DNA of 64,000 nt, from the NCBI GenBank assembly GCA_902625325.1, contig CACOAW010000005.1, forward strand, positions 1 to 64,000. Reading direction: 5' to 3'. The stretch comes from an uncultured Candidatus Poseidoniales archaeon (GTDB lineage: Archaea; Thermoplasmatota; Poseidoniia; Poseidoniales; Thalassarchaeaceae). This document shows positions 51,625 to 61,372 of this stretch, in pieces; the stretch's first letter is position 1; the number at the start of each line of letters is the position of its first letter. The position numbers and the translations under genes are program-made. The notes beneath the pieces are model-generated. The model was not told the DNA's origin. It ran no database searches and was given only the letters and a program-made list of their open reading frames with translations.

Positions 51625-53706
51625 ATGGACCGCAGGCCGCTCGCTATGCTGATGGTCGTGGTCATGATGGCCCCGCTGACAGGGAGCATCGCAGCCTCCA
51701 GCTCGGCGTCCACGCAAGAATGGAAAAGGCACGCAGAGGCGCAGATAATAGAGCCGGACCACCTGACCTCAGTACCAGAACAATCCGATATCTGGTGGGA
51801 CCCGCATTCCAATTGGTGGGACGTGACCACCCTGGACATGGACAGGAACGGCATCCATGACTCCATCCAGGAGGCGGTGGGCCCTGTCAACGTCGGACTA
51901 TCGTTCACCAGAACCGTCACAGACTCCGACAGGCAGATTCTGCAATCGATGGGGTTCGAGATTCGACAGGAGCTGCCTGTGGTGGACGCCGTCCTTCTGG
52001 GCGCCATCGATCCGACCGAGGCAGGGGGCCTTTCCCAGATTGACGGAGTCGCCATGGTCGAGAGGTACGGCTCGCTGGTTTTCTACGGCGACGTCCAGAC
52101 CCCCGCGGTGAAAGCAAGCAACTCATCCGACTACCCGATAGGCGCATGGGACCTGGGACTGTCCGGGAGTGGGATCAACATAGCCATGGTCGACACCGGG
52201 GTGGATAACGAGCACCCCGGCCTGGTGGGCAAGTTCGTCGCAGGCTACGACGCAGTGTGCTACGTCCACAGCGATCCACAGTGCATCCTCGCAGGCGGCC
52301 GGGAGGATGACGGCTCCTTCGACCCCGATGACGGCAACCAGCACGGGACGGCCTGCATGGGCATGGCCAGCGCCACCGGGATGGAGGCGGACGGGACCCA
52401 GTCCCAGTTCTACGGATCAGCCCCCGAAGCGGGCCTCGTGGATGTCAGGATAGGGACCGACGTGGGGGCCGGCCCGTTCGAGAACTACCTCCTCGAGCAG
52501 GAGTTCTACGAGTCAGCCATGAACGGACTTCAATGGATTATCGACCATCGGGACGACGCATGGACAGGGGTCGAAGAGGAGTGGCATGGCATCGACATCA
52601 TCTCACTGTCTTGGGGGATTACCAGCCACGAGGACGGCGGCTCGGACGGCTCGGACATGCACAGCAGGATACTCGACGAGGCGATGGAGCTAGGCGTCGT
52701 GGTTTCGAACGCCGCAGGCAACTCCGGCGAGGACAACGACGGGCTCTCGGGCATGAGCGCGTCCTCCCTTTCTATCACGGTCGCTGCCACCGATGACAAG
52801 AACACAGTCAACAGGACCGACGACGAGATCGCAGGCTACTCTTCCAGGGGGCCTCGCAAGGACAACGGCGACGGCAACCCCCTCAACGAGCTGATCCCGG
52901 AGATCAGCGCTCCCGGGACCAACATAGTCCAGGCCGAGGCCTGCGTAACCAGTGGCTCTTGCAACAACTTCCTCGGCGGCGACGCCTCGGAGAACACGTA
53001 CACAGGCAGGGGGAGCGGCACTTCGTACGCGACCCCCGCGGTCAGCGGCATCATTGCCCTGGTCATGGAGGCGAATTCCGGACTCACGCCACTTCAGATC
53101 AAGGAGGTTCTCAAGCACACCTCGGAGCTTAGGGGGGAGCCCAGCGCCCCCGACGTCGACCCCTACTGGAACAGGGAGTTCGGATATGGCATGGTAGACG
53201 CCCTGGCCTCGGTCAAGCTGGCGATTTTCCTTAGGGACTCCGGGCAGACGGGGTCCATCGACCCGACCCTGCAAAGCCATGGGCTAAACTTCACCCAGTC
53301 GGACTTCATCAACATCACTGGCCATGCATGGGGTCAGGCAGGCTCGGTCGACAGGGTCGAGTATAGGGTGGGCAGCGGCCCATGGCACGAGGCCACCTAC
53401 TCCGACCCCCCTGGGGAGTTGGGTGCACTGACCCCATTCCTGTGGCACGTCATCCTCGATCCCAGGGAACTGTCAGAGGGCCAGCACGTCGTCGAGGTGC
53501 ACGCCTCATCGGGCGACTCACACTCCCTCCCAGTATTCTACGCGGTAACGGGGGAAGGGGGAGGGTCATCCTCCCCGGGCATACCTACCGCCGCCCTCGG
53601 GCTCGTCGTACTGGTGGCCATGGGGCGGGCGGGCTCGTTGGTCCTAGCGAGGTTGCGCTCCCCCGATGGGGAAGATGTCGCAATCGACGCGGAACTGGTG
53701 GACTGA
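51625..53706 (+). CDS. Secreted subtilisin-like serine protease (S8) with C-terminal anchor
   Basis: 693 residues. Signal peptide (LAMLMVVVMMAPLTG), a propeptide of about 130 residues, then the catalytic domain with D190 (AMVDTGVD), H240 (NQHGTACMG) and S467 (GTSYATPA), and the oxyanion asparagine in SNAAGNSGE. A beta-sandwich of about 100 residues follows and one C-terminal membrane span (ALGLVVLVAMG) anchors it outside the cell. A protein-degrading lifestyle is consistent. Confidence 0.93.
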   Translation: MDRRPLAMLMVVVMMAPLTGSIAASSSASTQEWKRHAEAQIIEPDHLTSVPEQSDIWWDPHSNWWDVTTLDMDRNGIHDSIQEAVGPVNVGLSFTRTVTDSDRQILQSMGFEIRQELPVVDAVLLGAIDPTEAGGLSQIDGVAMVERYGSLVFYGDVQTPAVKASNSSDYPIGAWDLGLSGSGINIAMVDTGVDNEHPGLVGKFVAGYDAVCYVHSDPQCILAGGREDDGSFDPDDGNQHGTACMGMASATGMEADGTQSQFYGSAPEAGLVDVRIGTDVGAGPFENYLLEQEFYESAMNGLQWIIDHRDDAWTGVEEEWHGIDIISLSWGITSHEDGGSDGSDMHSRILDEAMELGVVVSNAAGNSGEDNDGLSGMSASSLSITVAATDDKNTVNRTDDEIAGYSSRGPRKDNGDGNPLNELIPEISAPGTNIVQAEACVTSGSCNNFLGGDASENTYTGRGSGTSYATPAVSGIIALVMEANSGLTPLQIKEVLKHTSELRGEPSAPDVDPYWNREFGYGMVDALASVKLAIFLRDSGQTGSIDPTLQSHGLNFTQSDFINITGHAWGQAGSVDRVEYRVGSGPWHEATYSDPPGELGALTPFLWHVILDPRELSEGQHVVEVHASSGDSHSLPVFYAVTGEGGGSSSPGIPTAALGLVVLVAMGRAGSLVLARLRSPDGEDVAIDAELVD

Positions 53707-53778
53707 AACCACCTCTAGGGACGAAATTGAGCATTTCTCTCCGCCTTGTTAAAATCCTAGGACGCTAGTCCGCAGGTC

Positions 53779-54927
53779 ATGGTGAGATTCTCCGACCGCT
53801 CAAAGAGTATCCGTCCAACCGGGGTGAGGAGGATGTTCGACATGGCCGGAGACGACGCGGTGCAGTTCGGGCTGGGCGAGCCGGACTTCCAGCCCCCGGA
53901 ACTCGCAGTCGAGGCGTTCGCACGGGCGATGAGGGAGGGGAGGAACAAGTACACCACCACCGCGGGACTCCCCCCTCTGAGGCAGAAGATAGCGGAGATG
54001 TGGCACCACTGCATCCCCACGCTGGACGAGTCCAACGTCTGCATCACCATGAGCGGGACCAATGCCCTTCTGGACATCTTCCTCGCCATTGTCAACCCCG
54101 GTGACAAGGTGATGATCCCCGAGCCATACTTCCCCCTCTACCCCCCTGACGTCGTCATCTGCGGCGGTGAGGCATCTTTGTACCCATGCAGGTTCGAGAA
54201 TGGCTTCGTCCCGACAATCGAGGACCTCGAGGAGATCGTCGACGACAGCACAGTTGCGATACTATACAACTTCCCGAGCAACCCCACCGGTGGAAGCGTG
54301 GACGAGCGGCAGAGGGACGCGCTTGTTGAGTTCGCCAGGGAAAAAGACCTGTGGCTTATCACCGACGAGGTCTACGACAGGATAGTCTACGACTCGCCCC
54401 ACGTCTCATTCCTGGGAGCCGGCTACGACAAGCTGGTCATGGTCCAGTCGTTCTCCAAGACCTTCGCGATGACCGGGTGGAGGATAGGGTACTTGCTATC
54501 GCCTGACCCGGAGTTCATGGCCGAGCTGACCAAGATGCAGTACTACGTGACTGCATGCTCCAATGACGCAATGCAGCATGCCGTGCTCGAGGCGCTTGAG
54601 AAGTACCCGGAGTACCCCGAGGAGATGTGCGCGGAGTTCAAAGCTCGCAGGGACCTCATATGCGAGAGGCTCAACTCCATGCCTGGCGTCTCCTGCAACG
54701 TCCCCACGGGCGCCTTCTACGTCTTCCCGAAGGTCGAGGTGCCGGGCATGAGCAGCGAGGAGATCGCGCTAAAGCTCCTCGAGGGAGGGGTCCTGTGCTC
54801 TCCGGGTACAGCGTTCGGCGAGGCGGGCGAGGGGCACCTGAGGTTCGCCTACACGATCGGCCGCGATGACATCTCCAGGGGGATGGACAGGGTCGAGGCA
54901 GTGCTGAAGGGCCTGATGGGGCATTGA
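53779..54927 (+). CDS. Class I/II aminotransferase (aspartate aminotransferase family)
   Basis: 382 residues, fold-type I. FGLGEPDFQPP at the substrate side, NFPSNPTGG, DEVYDRIVYD and the PLP lysine in SFSKTFAMTGWR are complete, with a C-terminal LRFAYT arginine contact. It transfers amino groups among common amino acids; exact specificity (aspartate, alanine or aromatic) is not decidable. It starts at ATG 53779. Confidence 0.92.
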   Translation: MVRFSDRSKSIRPTGVRRMFDMAGDDAVQFGLGEPDFQPPELAVEAFARAMREGRNKYTTTAGLPPLRQKIAEMWHHCIPTLDESNVCITMSGTNALLDIFLAIVNPGDKVMIPEPYFPLYPPDVVICGGEASLYPCRFENGFVPTIEDLEEIVDDSTVAILYNFPSNPTGGSVDERQRDALVEFAREKDLWLITDEVYDRIVYDSPHVSFLGAGYDKLVMVQSFSKTFAMTGWRIGYLLSPDPEFMAELTKMQYYVTACSNDAMQHAVLEALEKYPEYPEEMCAEFKARRDLICERLNSMPGVSCNVPTGAFYVFPKVEVPGMSSEEIALKLLEGGVLCSPGTAFGEAGEGHLRFAYTIGRDDISRGMDRVEAVLKGLMGH

Positions 54928-55000
54928 CTGCTCCCAAACATGATCGGCTATTACCTCCTTCCGTGACAACATCTATTGTACCAATTACTCATAGTACGCC

Positions 55001-55435
55001 ATGGGAGAGCGAAAATGTGCATTCGAGGGTTGCAATGCATTGGAGTTCAGAACCTCGGGGTATTGCCTGAGGCACAAGGAGGAGCCTCCTCCGGGGAGCA
55101 AGGGCAAAGACGAGGTTCCTCCGGAGAGCGTGGTTTTGTTCCCGGGATTCACCGAAAATCCGCAGGAATGGAAGTTGGACCTTGGTTTCTTCGCCGGACT
55201 CATATTGCCATATTCCCTGATCCTTCTGTCTGTATTGCTGGTTTCTTCCGGTAGCGGTTTTCCAGAAGATTGGTGTTGTATGATGTTGATTTCCCCCCCT
55301 GTTGTTTCAGCCCTAATCATGAATACTGCCGTTAAAGAGGGGAACCTTAGCGTGGAAAAGGGCGCAAAACTGTCACTTTGGATCTGGCTTGGCCTTGCTG
55401 GCCTTGGATTCCTGCTTATCGCATCATTATTTTGA
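55001..55435 (+). CDS. Membrane protein with N-terminal C-x4-C...C-x2-H zinc module
   Basis: 144 residues. The first 27 residues form a small zinc module, KCAFEGCNALEFRTSGYC then LRHK (C-x4-C, C-x2-H). Three hydrophobic segments follow, with an internal CC pair. The same module appears at the C-terminus of the protein at 63199-63540. Starts at ATG 55001. No named family. Confidence 0.6.
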   Translation: MGERKCAFEGCNALEFRTSGYCLRHKEEPPPGSKGKDEVPPESVVLFPGFTENPQEWKLDLGFFAGLILPYSLILLSVLLVSSGSGFPEDWCCMMLISPPVVSALIMNTAVKEGNLSVEKGAKLSLWIWLGLAGLGFLLIASLF

Positions 55436-55470
55436 CGAATGCATCGTTGTACTAGGGAGCACCTTATTCG

Positions 55471-55785
55471 CTACTCTTCTTGATCATCCGACCCCCACCA
55501 GTCATTTCCTGCCTCACTTGCTCCTTGCTTATCCTTCGACATGCCGGCCGCAGCCCATTCCTCCTCAGAAATACGGCCGTCCCCATCCGTGTCTAGTTCC
55601 ACTGCCTTGCCCAGGGCCTTCCTTCTCATGCGCAATCTTATCAAAGTGATAATTAGAAAAATAACAGCCGTGATAATTACGGTGAATTCTGCCTCGGATT
55701 CAGACATCCCTGCACTAACAAGAATAGCAATAATTGCTAGAACTAGTAACTCGAACAAAATCTGCCCACATACCTCATCCAACAT
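55471..55785 (-). CDS. Two-span membrane protein with EF-hand
   Basis: 104 residues: two hydrophobic spans (ILFELLVLAIIAILV; VIITAVIFLIITLI), a basic stretch (RLRMRRKA), then a canonical EF-hand loop DTDGDGRISEEEW. The EF-hand would face the cytoplasm. It may sense calcium or be structural. It is convergent with the zinc-module membrane protein. Confidence 0.6.
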   Translation of the reverse strand: MLDEVCGQILFELLVLAIIAILVSAGMSESEAEFTVIITAVIFLIITLIRLRMRRKALGKAVELDTDGDGRISEEEWAAAGMSKDKQGASEAGNDWWGSDDQEE

Positions 55786-55934
55786 TCAAATCATAGCCTA
55801 GTTATGGGCTGGGATTATTTGTTTTTCTCCGGCATCATCTATCTTAGGAATCAACCACTCGTCTTCGATAGTATGATAGATTCATTTTGCCCATTGTGTA
55901 TTCAATGTTGCTCGAGTCGGTAGGGAGGCCCACT

Positions 55935-56297
55935 ATGTTGGTTAATCTCTGGGCATCGCTCGCTTACGGGCTAGTTCTGATCCTAGCGCCAGACGTTTTC
56001 TGCGAGTTGCTTCAGGCGGATCCTGTAAACACTGCATGGCTGAGGACCATAGGTGCTGCCTTGCTGGGGACCAATGTTCTGGGTAGCTGGCTCTGGCTCA
56101 GAAATCCCACTCTCGACATGGGCCGAGTCCAGACGACGACCGCCGGCCTTGAGGCCGCAGCGATGGGGTCGTCACTCCTGCTCGGAGAATTCACGGCGGA
56201 CAATATCTGGATGGTCCAGGCATCCGTTTTCCTGGCATTGATTGTGACGATCGGGCTTGTCCCCACCGCCAGGGGGGAATCCTACAATGCCAGATAA
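55935..56297 (+). CDS. Small four-span membrane protein, unknown
   Basis: 120 residues with four hydrophobic segments (starting MLVNLWASLAYGLVLILAP). I use ATG 55935 because GGGAGG lies 6 bases upstream; an open frame continues upstream without a ribosome site. The 3' end overlaps the primase-like gene by 11 bases. Confidence 0.6.
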   Translation: MLVNLWASLAYGLVLILAPDVFCELLQADPVNTAWLRTIGAALLGTNVLGSWLWLRNPTLDMGRVQTTTAGLEAAAMGSSLLLGEFTADNIWMVQASVFLALIVTIGLVPTARGESYNAR

Positions 56298-57600
56298 GCC
56301 GCGATGGACCGAGTCAAGTCTTTCCAGGCATTACGACTCCCCTAATCCCTTCAAATTAGATTGGCTAGAAAAACCTAGTCGCCATCAATTCCGTTGGCGG
56401 ACTCTTAGTGGTCCTTGGGTGACAGCAAGGAGGAGGATTGCATCAGAAAACCATCTCGTAAAGGAATTTCAAGGCTCAATGCCAACCGACGTTTACGTAT
56501 CCACATCATCTTGGTTGGACCCTGTTAATTTGCCACGATTGAGAGACAAAAACCGACCTACGCCAATATTGTTAGATCACCTCGTCGTTTTTGACATCGA
56601 TATGAGGCCATTTTGTAAGAGAAAACTAGAAGCGGCAAGGTTGGCAACACTAGAACTGAGAAATTGGCTGATCGAAAATACCGATTTGGCGATTCAACAT
56701 GTTTCGTTTTCCGGTAGCAAGGGATTCCACTTAGTCGCTAAAGATCCTAATAGAGACTTATTTGCTGAACCTGACCCCAAATTGAGGGAGCAAAAAGTCA
56801 GGGAACAAAGGAAAGAATTGCTGCAGAGTGTGTTGCTCGCGGGCCATCCAGTCGACCCAGTAGTAACTGCAGATACTCGTCGCATTATTCGACTGCCGGG
56901 AACCATTCACGGCTCCACAGGATGGATCTGTAGTACCATAGAGTACGATTGGCTCAAAAAACCGGTCAATGGTTGGATAGGCAATCTGCCAAGGCACGAA
57001 TCGGCAATCAACATGCCAAAGAATCCACCCCTTTCCCTGCCCAAATTATCACTGACAAAGAAATTGACCAAACTAAGAGCAGATGCCTCTTCAGAACCCG
57101 AAGAATTCCTTAGCGTGGAGGTCAGTACACACGTCCACGGTACAAGAGACCGTTCTGCCTTGATCTCATATCTTCCGTTGAAGTGGGGGAGCCCAAAGCA
57201 AGCCATCTCCCTGGCTCAGAAACATTTCGAGGAATTGGATTTAGGCCCAGCGGCATATCTGGAGGACGGTAGAAACGTGCTAGCGATCATTCCCAGGGCT
57301 TTGCCCAGGGATTACCTGATTAGCAAATTGACAAAAGCCGGACTTACCGGATTCGCGAATGACCTAAGACGCTTTGAGCATGCATGGGTAAGGGTTTCAG
57401 GAAGAATGACAGAGGATAGCTGGGAGTCGGAATTAGAGCCTCTCACCGTCTTGGGCTATGAGGCGAGCTCAAGATGCAAATTCCCATGGTCCTCGTCCCA
57501 TTTGGATTTATGCGAGCGTCTGGGTTTGCCCATCCGAGCCGATTCTTCGGACCTTGCTGGCTCAAAAGAAGCGGCGATCAGAATCGCCGTCCGGCGCTGA
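56287..57600 (+). CDS. priS: DNA primase small-subunit-like protein (AEP superfamily)
   Basis: 437 residues. Archaeal/eukaryotic primase motifs are present: the metal-binding VVFDIDMRP (about residue 100), HVSFSGSKGFHLV (motif II), and DTRRIIRLPGTIHGSTG (motif III). YVSTSSWLDP matches the PriS segment before motif I. It would synthesise primers with a PriL partner that is not in this window. It is longer than most PriS (about 350); the extra 100 residues are C-terminal. AT-richer than neighbours. A second AEP-type primase rather than the main PriS cannot be excluded. Confidence 0.82.
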   Translation: MPDKPRWTESSLSRHYDSPNPFKLDWLEKPSRHQFRWRTLSGPWVTARRRIASENHLVKEFQGSMPTDVYVSTSSWLDPVNLPRLRDKNRPTPILLDHLVVFDIDMRPFCKRKLEAARLATLELRNWLIENTDLAIQHVSFSGSKGFHLVAKDPNRDLFAEPDPKLREQKVREQRKELLQSVLLAGHPVDPVVTADTRRIIRLPGTIHGSTGWICSTIEYDWLKKPVNGWIGNLPRHESAINMPKNPPLSLPKLSLTKKLTKLRADASSEPEEFLSVEVSTHVHGTRDRSALISYLPLKWGSPKQAISLAQKHFEELDLGPAAYLEDGRNVLAIIPRALPRDYLISKLTKAGLTGFANDLRRFEHAWVRVSGRMTEDSWESELEPLTVLGYEASSRCKFPWSSSHLDLCERLGLPIRADSSDLAGSKEAAIRIAVRR

Positions 57601-57666
57601 GTTTATGCCACATGCCGGTATGGACCAACTGTCCCAAAGAAGGAGCCCAAAGGGCAATGACAGCAG

Positions 57667-58473
57667 ATGCTACGCATCAAGGCAGGTACCTCACCGACCT
57701 CGGCGCCGGGACAGCGCCGGGGTCATATCGGAAGTGTTTGGTTGATTGAGGGCATTTTGCTGATCTTCTTCTCAGTTGCATGGGCCACGGTAAAATGGGT
57801 GGATGAGAGGACGGACTCTAAGCTCGCGTTCTTCCTCCCAGCAGGATTGCTATTGGCATTTTTACTGGAAGACCCCTCTGACTCCTTCTCCTACCTCGTA
57901 CTTGCATTCCTAACTGCACCAATTATCACTATGCTGATAATTGTAGGTATACAGCAGGGGAATCCACTATTCCTGAAAGACCCAAATCAAACACACGCGA
58001 AGCGTAGAAGGCCGGTAAACCGATCCCCGAGAAGGGACCTAAACAGGAAACTCGCACCTAGTTATGTCCGTGCCTATGACCGACTCATTGGTTACGTCCA
58101 AGCAAATGGCGGGGAGATAAAATCAAGACAAGACGGCATAGAGCGCCTGGAAAAACTAGGGATAGATAGTGCTGAGATTTTCTTTTCGAGTCCGTACGTC
58201 TTGAAGGCACTAGGGCTTGAAAATGGCTCGCAAGTCAATGAGGGAAGTAGAGCCCCTGAGCAAGAGATCATCGGGGATGACTGGTGGGAGGAGGGCCATT
58301 ATGCCGGGAAGGAAGCCAAACCATCAGCCAGCACCGGGGATGGAGAGTTGTGTGGCCATCCAGGATGCAATGAATCAGTGGGGGCATTCGATTTCAGGTG
58401 CTACACTTGTAGAGGCCGGTTCTGCCCCCAGCACGTCGGACCTAACATCGATTGCCAAGAATGCTCCAGTTGA
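57667..58473 (+). CDS. Membrane protein with C-terminal AN1-like zinc finger
   Basis: 268 residues: two or three spans in the first 100, a basic linker (AKRRRPVNRSPRRDLNRK), a helical middle, then a C-terminal zinc finger C-x4-C...C-x2-C-x4-C-x2-H...C-x2-C (starting LCGHPGC, with CYTCRGRFCPQH) resembling AN1. The start is unsure: ATG 57667 leaves 25 hydrophilic residues, and TTG 57742 would begin at the first span. Its TGA abuts the convergent helicase stop (TGATCA). Confidence 0.6.
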   Translation: MLRIKAGTSPTSAPGQRRGHIGSVWLIEGILLIFFSVAWATVKWVDERTDSKLAFFLPAGLLLAFLLEDPSDSFSYLVLAFLTAPIITMLIIVGIQQGNPLFLKDPNQTHAKRRRPVNRSPRRDLNRKLAPSYVRAYDRLIGYVQANGGEIKSRQDGIERLEKLGIDSAEIFFSSPYVLKALGLENGSQVNEGSRAPEQEIIGDDWWEEGHYAGKEAKPSASTGDGELCGHPGCNESVGAFDFRCYTCRGRFCPQHVGPNIDCQECSS

Positions 58474-61269
58474 TCACAGGAATACATTCTTCTGATTAAT
58501 GTAAGACCTTGGAACCAGTCCTCGCTCCTTGATGGCGGAAACCATCTGTTTGCCGGATTTACTGCGGCCGTATGTGACTGCTCCGGGACTCACTCGCTCG
58601 TTCCAATGCCGTTGGAAGACGACAGCGTCCTCTTTGTTCTTGCAGAGCACCTTGGGAACCGAGTGGAACATCGCCAGCTTGTCCTTCTTGGAACGGACGT
58701 ACTTCGCCAGAACCTCCGGCAGCATCTTGCTAAGCCAATTGTCCGTGATTATCTTCACTTCTCTGGGAATGACGTACCTGGGATTATCCAGAGGGCCCAT
58801 TATTTCCTGCATCGCCGATGCGAATATCGCTGACTCTCCCTCATTTGCGTCCTTCAGATACGCCCGCATCCAACCCCCATCTCGGGAACCTCCCCCTATT
58901 TCCGCAGATGAGTTGACCAATCCCAATTCCTTGAGAGACAAGACAACGGCTTCCCCGATAGAAAGCACCAGTGAATGGTTGCTTATTTCATTCGGGGCAA
59001 TGCCGACCGCATGGAAGGCCCTCTGTACCCCTAGATTCACTTTGATTTCCACGGCCTCCTTGGGTTCAGCATTGAACGGTTGCCCAATGCCCCAAAGCTC
59101 CCTGGTTCTGGGCCTGTTCTTCGCTCTCAACAGCATCTCTTCATTGAAGATGTTCATGGTTTCCGATACGCCCTCGGGTTTTGCTTCTGTAAATGCGGCA
59201 TGAACATGGCCGACCCCTTTCTCTATCGCCCCATCATCTCCTACGCCGTAGAGCTGCTTGTGCTTTCTTTGGAACCTGAGGTAATCATCAAATCCCTTCT
59301 CGTACTCATCTGCAAGGCAAACAATATCCCAATTATTTGCGACCTTCTCAGGCCAAAGGTCGTCCAACCTGAACGACCTGCCCCTCAGTTGATTTATGCT
59401 CATGCTTGTGGTCACCGTGGTCAGATCTATCAGGACATTTATCCTGCTCGCGTCCCAGCCCTCTCCGAGAAGACCTCTGGTCCCTACAAGGCATTTCGTC
59501 ACGCCTTCTTGGAACAAGTCTGTGATCATCATGGTGTAGTACCTGGGAAGCCAATCCTTGCCCTTGCCCCGAATTTCGAAATATTCCCCTCTTTCTACAT
59601 ATTCGAATTTGATGTCCAAACCCCTCTCGTCCACCCACTGTTCGAATCGGGGGAATATCCTCTCCAGGAGATCATTATCGACCAGAACCGTGGTCCCAGT
59701 CATCAAAACGGGATCGAGCCTGTCCGTTGCCTCGGATTGAAGCACCGCTCTGTAAGCCGCGACTGCGCCACCGGCTTCCTTGTCCAGTACGTCCTCAACG
59801 ATTGTGGTGGCGGATGTCTTCTCGAAGTCGGTGACGATAACCGCTCTGATATCGGGACCCAAAGCCTGCATTTCAGTGGTGAGAATTTCCCGAAGGGCGC
59901 CATATTTTGCGGATGCATATGCCATCACCCTACTTATCGGTGAGGCGCACAATCTGGCACCCGATCCTGTAATCTGGACCCCGAGCAACCTTAGTTTCTG
60001 CTTTGCCTCATCTGCCAACTCTCGGTCCTTCTTGTTGCTTGACCGCATTAACCCATTACGGACGTACCTGTCAAGAATAGTAATCATGTAGCCCTGACTA
60101 TTTCCGGAACGAACCACCTCTGGATCCGGGAGGGGGATGTTGTCCGGAAGGCTCCTTCCATTCACTACTAGAAAGCCTCGGGCCGAGTCTGCCAGCCCGG
60201 GATCCCTCTTGCTGAATGAGGACCAATCTGAGGCTTTTCCCGCAGGTAAATCTAGTTCTGACAGGGTTCTGGCAAGCCAAACGTCTAGTCCCGGAACTCT
60301 ATCCTCTGGATTTTCTGGGCCCTTCCTCAGAGTCTTGATCAATTCCCTGAAGTCCGTTGTTGCATTGGCAATATATCTCAGCTCCTTCTCCGAGGGTCTT
60401 ACGAAATATGCTAGGTCTTGGTAAGGTGCTAGATTCCCATCCCGAACCAAGGCGGGAACCGGAACTTCATAGTCGACTTCCCCAAACAAATCAAGATACA
60501 TGTTTTCTTTTGGTTTCGAATCTCCTCCTTCGCCTACATCAGGTGGAGTTGCGGTGAGTCCCAAGACGATCGGATTGTCCAAAAACTCTACAATTTCCAC
60601 TAAAACCCTGCCCCAGTGCTCCAATAGATGGTGGCATTCATCGAGTATGATCAGCCCCACTTCTGCGTCCTTGAGCCTCATCAGATTGGCTTTGGCAGAG
60701 TCATGCAATACCCAGAGGGCGTTCCCATGCTCGGACAAATCATCCCTAACCTTCTTCCTAAAGTGGCCCAATCTATCTGCGTAGTATTCTGGGTTTTTAT
60801 CCGCCAAATCCTCTATCCAAGAAATCGCGCTTTCCCTATCTTCAGCCTCAATCCTGTCTACATCGGGAGTCATCAATTTACTGATCCAAAGCTCCATGGC
60901 GGACTCTTCTAAATTGTCCCCGCCCCTCTTTGGAAGCGTGACAGATTGGTATGTCAATGAAGTCAGTATTCCAGGTTGCTTCGGATCCGTCCCTATCTCG
61001 TCCCCCCTGCCGTCTAAATTGAACAATTGCTTCGCCCTCTCCACCCACTGAGCCTGTATAGCCGAATTCGGACTCAGCACTAGGGTGGGTAGCCTTACCA
61101 AATCCGACCAGACATACAATCCAAGAACGGTCTTTCCCGAGCCTGGTGGGGCTACGATGAGTAACTCTTTGGAGTCATCATCTAGTTCCTTGCGGATTAT
61201 TCCTGACGACGCAATCTGGGATGGTCTGAGTTTCCCCGTAAAACCAATTTTTCCAAAATCTGAAGACAT
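58474..61269 (-). CDS. Large SF2 DEAD/DEAH-type helicase
   Basis: 931 residues. Walker A APPGSGKT (residues 40-47), a DECH box (LIILDECHHLLEH), motif III GLTATPP, and in the second RecA domain GTRGLLGEGWDAS and SINQLRGRSFRLD, the pattern of XPB/restriction-type SF2 helicases. A C-terminal part of about 250 residues has no recognised motif. I use ATG 61269; the frame starts 6 codons earlier. It may serve repair or defence; no methylase or nuclease lies next to it. Confidence 0.82.
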   Translation of the reverse strand: MSSDFGKIGFTGKLRPSQIASSGIIRKELDDDSKELLIVAPPGSGKTVLGLYVWSDLVRLPTLVLSPNSAIQAQWVERAKQLFNLDGRGDEIGTDPKQPGILTSLTYQSVTLPKRGGDNLEESAMELWISKLMTPDVDRIEAEDRESAISWIEDLADKNPEYYADRLGHFRKKVRDDLSEHGNALWVLHDSAKANLMRLKDAEVGLIILDECHHLLEHWGRVLVEIVEFLDNPIVLGLTATPPDVGEGGDSKPKENMYLDLFGEVDYEVPVPALVRDGNLAPYQDLAYFVRPSEKELRYIANATTDFRELIKTLRKGPENPEDRVPGLDVWLARTLSELDLPAGKASDWSSFSKRDPGLADSARGFLVVNGRSLPDNIPLPDPEVVRSGNSQGYMITILDRYVRNGLMRSSNKKDRELADEAKQKLRLLGVQITGSGARLCASPISRVMAYASAKYGALREILTTEMQALGPDIRAVIVTDFEKTSATTIVEDVLDKEAGGAVAAYRAVLQSEATDRLDPVLMTGTTVLVDNDLLERIFPRFEQWVDERGLDIKFEYVERGEYFEIRGKGKDWLPRYYTMMITDLFQEGVTKCLVGTRGLLGEGWDASRINVLIDLTTVTTSMSINQLRGRSFRLDDLWPEKVANNWDIVCLADEYEKGFDDYLRFQRKHKQLYGVGDDGAIEKGVGHVHAAFTEAKPEGVSETMNIFNEEMLLRAKNRPRTRELWGIGQPFNAEPKEAVEIKVNLGVQRAFHAVGIAPNEISNHSLVLSIGEAVVLSLKELGLVNSSAEIGGGSRDGGWMRAYLKDANEGESAIFASAMQEIMGPLDNPRYVIPREVKIITDNWLSKMLPEVLAKYVRSKKDKLAMFHSVPKVLCKNKEDAVVFQRHWNERVSPGAVTYGRSKSGKQMVSAIKERGLVPRSYINQKNVFL

Positions 61270-61372
61270 GGGATTCCCCCTACACACTCATTGCAGTCAA
61301 CCCATCTAATAAGGATTAGAACCATCAGGGGAGGTTTCTATTCTAGACTAAATTGCCAATTCTGGCCATGGA

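Noticed and set aside
57611..57749. 45-codon ORF (MPVWTNCPKEG and on) overlapping the start of the 57667 gene
   Set aside because: No ribosome site and it overlaps a better-supported frame; kept only as a reason why that start is uncertain.
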